Source of the DNA: Piscicola geometra
Lineage: Eukaryota; Annelida; Clitellata; Hirudinida; Piscicolidae
DNA length: 64,000 nt
Direction: 5' to 3'
Assembly (NCBI GenBank): GCA_943735955.1
Contig: OX030959.1
Location: 3,742,772 to 3,806,771 of the forward strand
The position numbers were made by a program, and so were the translations under genes. Below the pieces are notes generated by a model. It saw only the letters and a program-made list of their open reading frames with translations, did not search any database and was not told the DNA's origin. This document shows positions 59,625 through 64,000 of this stretch, in pieces (the first letter of the stretch is position 1; every line of letters begins with the position of its first letter).

Positions 59625-62600
59625 TTACTTTTCACTAGTGTAATCGCCAAGAACATCTTCGTCTTCACTGTAATCATCAGTGCCATATTCCCCCTCAGTG
59701 CCTCCCTCCGCATCGTTGCATGCGAAGATGAGGAGCGAGTCGATGGCCCTGGCGTACTCTTCCTTCAATTCAAGGTTGTAAATGTTTGAGATATCCTGGT
59801 AGACCTCGCCATTCGTCACCAGCAGAGTGTTCTTCTCTTTGTCAATGAGACTATTGAGCTGTCCTTCAATGCGCCTGTACTCTTCCTCCAACGGCAGGTC
59901 AGTCAGCAAGTAGACCATGTTTGCAACGTCTTCTCTGGCGCCTTTGAAAGGGTTAAACGCGATGTTTTCGATGTAGTCCAAGGCTTTCTTCAGGTCAATG
60001 CGACTATCTCGAACTTTGACGTTGAACAGGCCGAGTGTCAAGAGATCCTTGATGTCGTAGTAGTCGTTCAGGTAGAAAAGAGTGTCGATTTCTCCTAGGT
60101 CATCGTATGTGAAGACTGACACTCTGGTGAAATTCTCGCCCACCTTGAATCGCTTAATGAACGGCTTCACGAAACCTGTTGGAGTGTAAGATTACGGTTT
60201 GGATTAGAGGAAAAAAATTATATTTTTAGTTAATTAATAGAATTTACTTGAATTATAGGATAATTAATAGAATTTAATTGAATTATAAGTTAATTATAAA
60301 CTTTAAGTTAAAGCTAAACAATTTCGAGGTTATATGATTGTTTCGTAAAATAGCACGAACCGTTGATGATGTATTTCTGGAACTCGGCAGGGTCGGTGGA
60401 GGGTGGGAAGGCGAGGCCTATGACCAGGTCCACAGGGTTTATGCACACGCCGTCTAACGATGAAAGGTTCAGGTAGGTGTTTTAAAGTTAATCTCAAAAT
60501 TCATTTAATACTAAAATATCGACAAATTTATTTCTAATTGTTTTCGAAAGTATTTCTCTCGAAACACTCAAATTATAAGCCAAATATTAACATTGAACGA
60601 CTTTTATCAAACATGATAAACACTTTTAAAAGAATATATTGGATACATTGTACACGCTAGTTATTTGATATCCTCTCTCGCAGAAAGAATCTAATGAACA
60701 CAAGGCTAAGTTGCGAGGGTACCTTCATATCCTTCGTTGAAGAATTCATACTCCACCAGCACATCCTGCTTCTTGGCTGTGGTGGCTTTGACGCGAGTGG
60801 TTTTAGAAGCCTTTGTGGTCTTTTTGAGGGTGGGTGGTGCTGTGGTTGTAAGTAGCTTATTGCTGCTCTCCTTGGACTTACCCGAAGATTCGCTTTTGGT
60901 TGTAGTTTTCTTCGATTCTTTCTTTGTGATAGACGAAGGAGTGGCTGAAGAGAGGGTGAATTGCAGTGGTTTGAGGGTGGAACTTTCATTCTTGCTGAGG
61001 AAGTCGTGTAGGTTGAAGGTGATGGGCGGCTTTTCGTCGATGCGAGTGACAGGCGGTGGAGTGGCTCTGATCTCCTGGAGCTTTTCAACCACGTAGAGAG
61101 CCTTCTCTTCGGCCAGATCTTCAAAGCCTGTTAGGTACATCTTGTCGGTGGAAAGAACCGAGTAGACGAGGATGCCTCGGTAGTTGGGGTCGACGTAGGC
61201 GTCGATGCCGTAGAAGAAGTTGTAGTAGCTGCCAGGCGCAAACGTGCTGACCGGCATCTTCTGCATGCGTTGTTGCACCTTCACGTCAGCCTGCTCGCTC
61301 AAGAAGAGCGCCATCGTGATGATCCTGACGTCTGATCCGTCCAGAGAACTCGCTTCTTCCAGCTGGAGCTTAGACGGAACAGAGTAGGGACCGTCGGTGA
61401 TGTAGATGATGGTGTTGATGGCGCTGGGTCGGTCTCCTCTCCTCTCTTGGAAAATTCCTTCTCTCACTGCCTTCATCGCCACCACGTCATCGCTTTCGCT
61501 GCTGCCGCTGTAGGATAGCGTCAAGATGCGGTGCACCAGCGCCTCGGAGTTCTTGTAGTCGTCCAGTCGGAAACGAATCTGACGAGAAAAGTTGAATGAT
61601 TAAGTTTTGGAAAGTTTTTTTCCGTAACAAATATTTTTTCCAACTATTAAATAAAAAATTTAAAATTAATTCAATGAAATCTTAAGTCATTTTATAAAAA
61701 AATTGTCTCATCTCATGAACCTGTGGGTGTCTGGAGAAGGTAACCATGGCGACTCTGGCACGTCCAGTCGTCACCGGAAGTCTGCGCACGATCATGGCGA
61801 TGAAGCGCTTGATGATTTCGAATTTGTGAGTACCGACACTCCTGCTCGTGTCGACCACGAAGGCGAGATCGATGTCGTAGTCGAAGCCTGGAAAGTTGGA
61901 AAGAGCGTCGAGGATTTACGTTGACGGAAATGCTAGTTTTATGCTCTTGAGTGGCAACCTTCTTTGTATTGTATTGTATATAAAAACCGATCAGAAACAC
62001 AAAAGCCACAACGCTTTCAAACCTTTCTCGCAGTTGACTCCATGGAAGCCGTCGGAGCAGGCGCACGTGTAGCTCCTCATGCCATCGGTGCACTTGCCCA
62101 TGTTCTGGCAAGGATCGGGCTCGCAACTGTCTCCGTCTGCATGAATGAATAATAGATTAATATTAATAATTCATAATAATAATACATTAATAGTAATAAT
62201 AATAATAACTATAATAATAAATAATAAAATTGACGTTTTTAGTAAGCATTTTCGTCTATACTTCTATGTATTGCAGTAAAAGTCTTGATTTAATGAAGTC
62301 TTTCATCAATATAAACCTCATTCTCATCTTATACAATACAATAAATAAAATAAAACTACAAATATTATGATGTTAAAGATTATTAACGTGGCGTAAACCC
62401 AGACAAGCTTCAAGACCAAACCAACCATCTTCAATCGTCTTGAGGACTTTCTGCGTGATGCTCTGCAGGTCGCTGAAGTCTTCTGCAACGGTGAAGCGGT
62501 GTTCACCCGATAGTCTCTTGAGGGTTGCTGACTTCTCGACGTGAGGGCCGATCACCGTGAAAAAGGCGTTTGTTTCGTTCAAAAATCTCACTCCACTTTT

Positions 62601-63654
62601 GTCCATTAAGTCCTGCTCGCTGCCATAGTTGCCGTCAGAGCTTGTAATCAAGATGACGACGTTTTTGGCTTTTGGCCTGTCGCCATGACTACTGACGAAG
62701 ACTGACTTGCGCACTGTTGGTGGGTGAAAATGATGGTAGAAGTGATTATGGTGTAGATGGGTGCAATGGGGGAAAGTTAATCGTTGTAAAAGTGAATTGA
62801 ATAAGAAGAACTTTCGTGAGGGTGGAAGGTAACAAAAAATGATATATTAACTCACGCATGAGATCAACACATTGAATTCTGACCAACAATTTAAATGAAA
62901 AAACTAAAAAGAAGAGAGACTCACCAGAATCGAGGGTCTTGAAGAGCTTGGCACAACCACCTCGGTACTTGGCATTGTCGATGACGTCCAGAATCTTGGT
63001 GATGTTTGAGTGGTCGAGATAGACGAGTGTTCGGGCGGAATTGCTGTAGATCGTGAAAGCCACTCTGATGTGATCGGCGTGGATGTTCAGTTCTTCAACC
63101 ATCGAGGAGACAAAGTCCAATGCCCTGTAGAAGTTTTCTCGGCCCATTTCGTTCGAGGAGTCCACGATGAAACTCAAGTCTATTGCTGCACTGCAGACTG
63201 TTGTGGTGGTTGTTTTGGGGGTTGTTGTAGAAGTTGTTGTAAGGGGGAGGGAGGTTTGTAGTGGTGGTTGCTGTGGGAGTGTTGTGAAGGCTGTTGAAGG
63301 GTTGTTGTTGAAGTTGTAGGTTTTTTTATTAGAGTTGTTATTGTGGTTTCTTTGTTGGTTGTTGAAGTTGGAGTGGTTATTATCAAAGGTTCAACTCAGA
63401 TAATAATTGAAGTAGTAAATACAACAGGATTACACTTAAATTCAAACATTTCTCTCGCCAAATAAACCAAAACAAAAGAACAAAATCACTATTTTCATCA
63501 CCACTATTGAAACTCTCATTCACCAAATCTTCACAAACCCAACCTTCGGAGCAGTCTTTCCTGCAGAAACCTGGCTTGCATTGGCACGCTGACCTGCCCT
63601 CCCTGCACTGACCACCATTCTGGCACCTCACTCCACCACTGCAGCGCTCCACGT
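59625..63654 (-). CDS. VWA/EGF multidomain secreted protein (matrilin-like), 5' end unresolved
   Basis: Eight visible minus-strand exons: 63544-63654, 62925-63197, 62426-62713, 62023-62136, 61721-61887, 60723-61578, 60361-60453, 59625-60175; about 816 residues; the first exon begins mid-codon, so the start is upstream. Order: EGF (ERCSGGVRCQNGGQCREG), VWA1 (AIDLSFIVDSSNEMG to VVILITSSDG), EGF (CEPDPCQNMGKCTDGMRSY), VWA2 (DIDLAFVVDTSRSVG to IIYITDGPYS), a Lys/Ser/Thr-rich linker (KKTTKASKTTRVKATT), and a third, diverged VWA (DLVIGLAFPPS to MVYLLTDLPL) with an acidic C-terminus. Internal exons are mostly phase 1, as usual for shuffled extracellular modules. Probably an extracellular matrix adaptor. 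Only VWA2 keeps a full DxSxS metal site. The acceptor of 63197 could alternatively lie 11 bases or so further in, same phase. Confidence 0.87.
62379..62418 (+). repeat. Short SINE-like dispersed repeat, copy 6
   Basis: GATTATTAACGTGGCGTAAA followed by CCCAGACAAGCTTCAAGACC, with a degenerate ACAATACAATAAA tail at 62332. It ends 8 bases from the donor of the VWA exon at 62426. Confidence 0.8.
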
Positions 63655-63900
63655 CTAGATAGCGTGGAAGGGGTGATGATGGGGGTGGTAGTATTGGTAG
63701 TGATGAGGGGGTTGTGGTAGTGGTGGTGAGGGTGATGATGATGGTGGTGGGGGTCAGGATGATGATGATTGGGGTAGTGGTGGTGGTGATGATAATGGTG
63801 GTGATGATTGTGATGGTGGTAATGAGGGTGGTGGTGATTGTGATGATGGTGATTGGGGTTGATGATGGTGAAGAGTTGATTAGAAGATTGGCTGTAAAAA
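63655..63900. repeat. GGT/GAT-rich simple repeat upstream of the first visible VWA-gene exon
   Basis: Irregular GGTGAT/GGTGGT array. The coding strand has no ATG between a TATA-like box and the exon at 63654, so the true first exon is not identified. Confidence 0.8.
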
Positions 63901-63940
63901 CGAGAATTCAATGTATGGAAATTTGAAAGTTAGCAGTATA

Positions 63941-63950
63941 CTTTTATATA
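63941..63950 (-). promoter_or_regulatory. Possible TATA box on the minus strand
   Basis: TATATAAAAG on the minus strand. Could belong to the VWA/EGF gene, but no plausible signal-peptide exon follows it inside the window, so this may be chance in AT-rich DNA. Confidence 0.3.
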
Positions 63951-64000
63951 GGGGAGAACCTGCATTGAAAACGAATGTGTCGTTACATTACTTCTACTAG

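Overview
The window is a gene-bearing, AT-rich, repeat-loaded piece of an animal (non-vertebrate metazoan) nuclear genome. Genes are split into many small exons by GT-AG introns. Two products are clearly animal orthologues (mitochondrial HSP70/mortalin and the TRAP-delta translocon subunit) and a third is a metazoan-type BRPF chromatin scaffold. No bacterial operon structure, rRNA, tRNA or CRISPR array was found. I cannot name the species; an invertebrate such as a lophotrochozoan is a guess. There is one 200-base assembly gap (56246-56445).

Layout. 1-11.4 kb is gene-poor: simple repeats, two decayed LINE reverse transcriptases and a short MITE. 11.5-14.8 kb (+) holds a secreted NHL/beta-propeller-like gene with an apparent one-base frameshift; its 3' end is tandemly duplicated and one copy carries a MITE just after the stop codon. 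16.5-17.8 kb holds hAT transposon debris. 17.87-22.69 kb (+) is a TATA-promoter gene for a cytosolic double beta-trefoil protein whose ATG is assembled by splicing; its last intron hosts a complete-ended hAT element. 24.48-33.48 kb (-) is HSPA9 in 18 exons, nearly every intron carrying its own minisatellite. 33.98-42.96 kb (+) is a BRPF gene in 10 exons, divergent from HSPA9 across 504 bp. 43-47.8 kb holds a Mutator-like foldback element with telomere-like repeats and a 1-kb GTAT array. 47.84-51.04 kb (+) is a mucin-like transmembrane protein. 51-57.5 kb is gene-poor with MITEs and the gap. 57.51-58.92 kb (-) is SSR4. 59.63 kb to the right edge (-) is a VWA/EGF protein whose 5' end is not resolved.

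The genes do not form one pathway. They cover mitochondrial protein folding (HSPA9), ER translocation (SSR4), histone-acetylation scaffolding (BRPF) and three probably secreted or surface proteins. The main novelty is genomic: fine-scale transposon/gene interactions, a dispersed short SINE-like family, a splice-created start codon, and a BRPF swollen to about 2,000 residues by Asp/Asn tracts with no visible PWWP domain. Splice models were built by hand; reading phase was checked across every junction listed.
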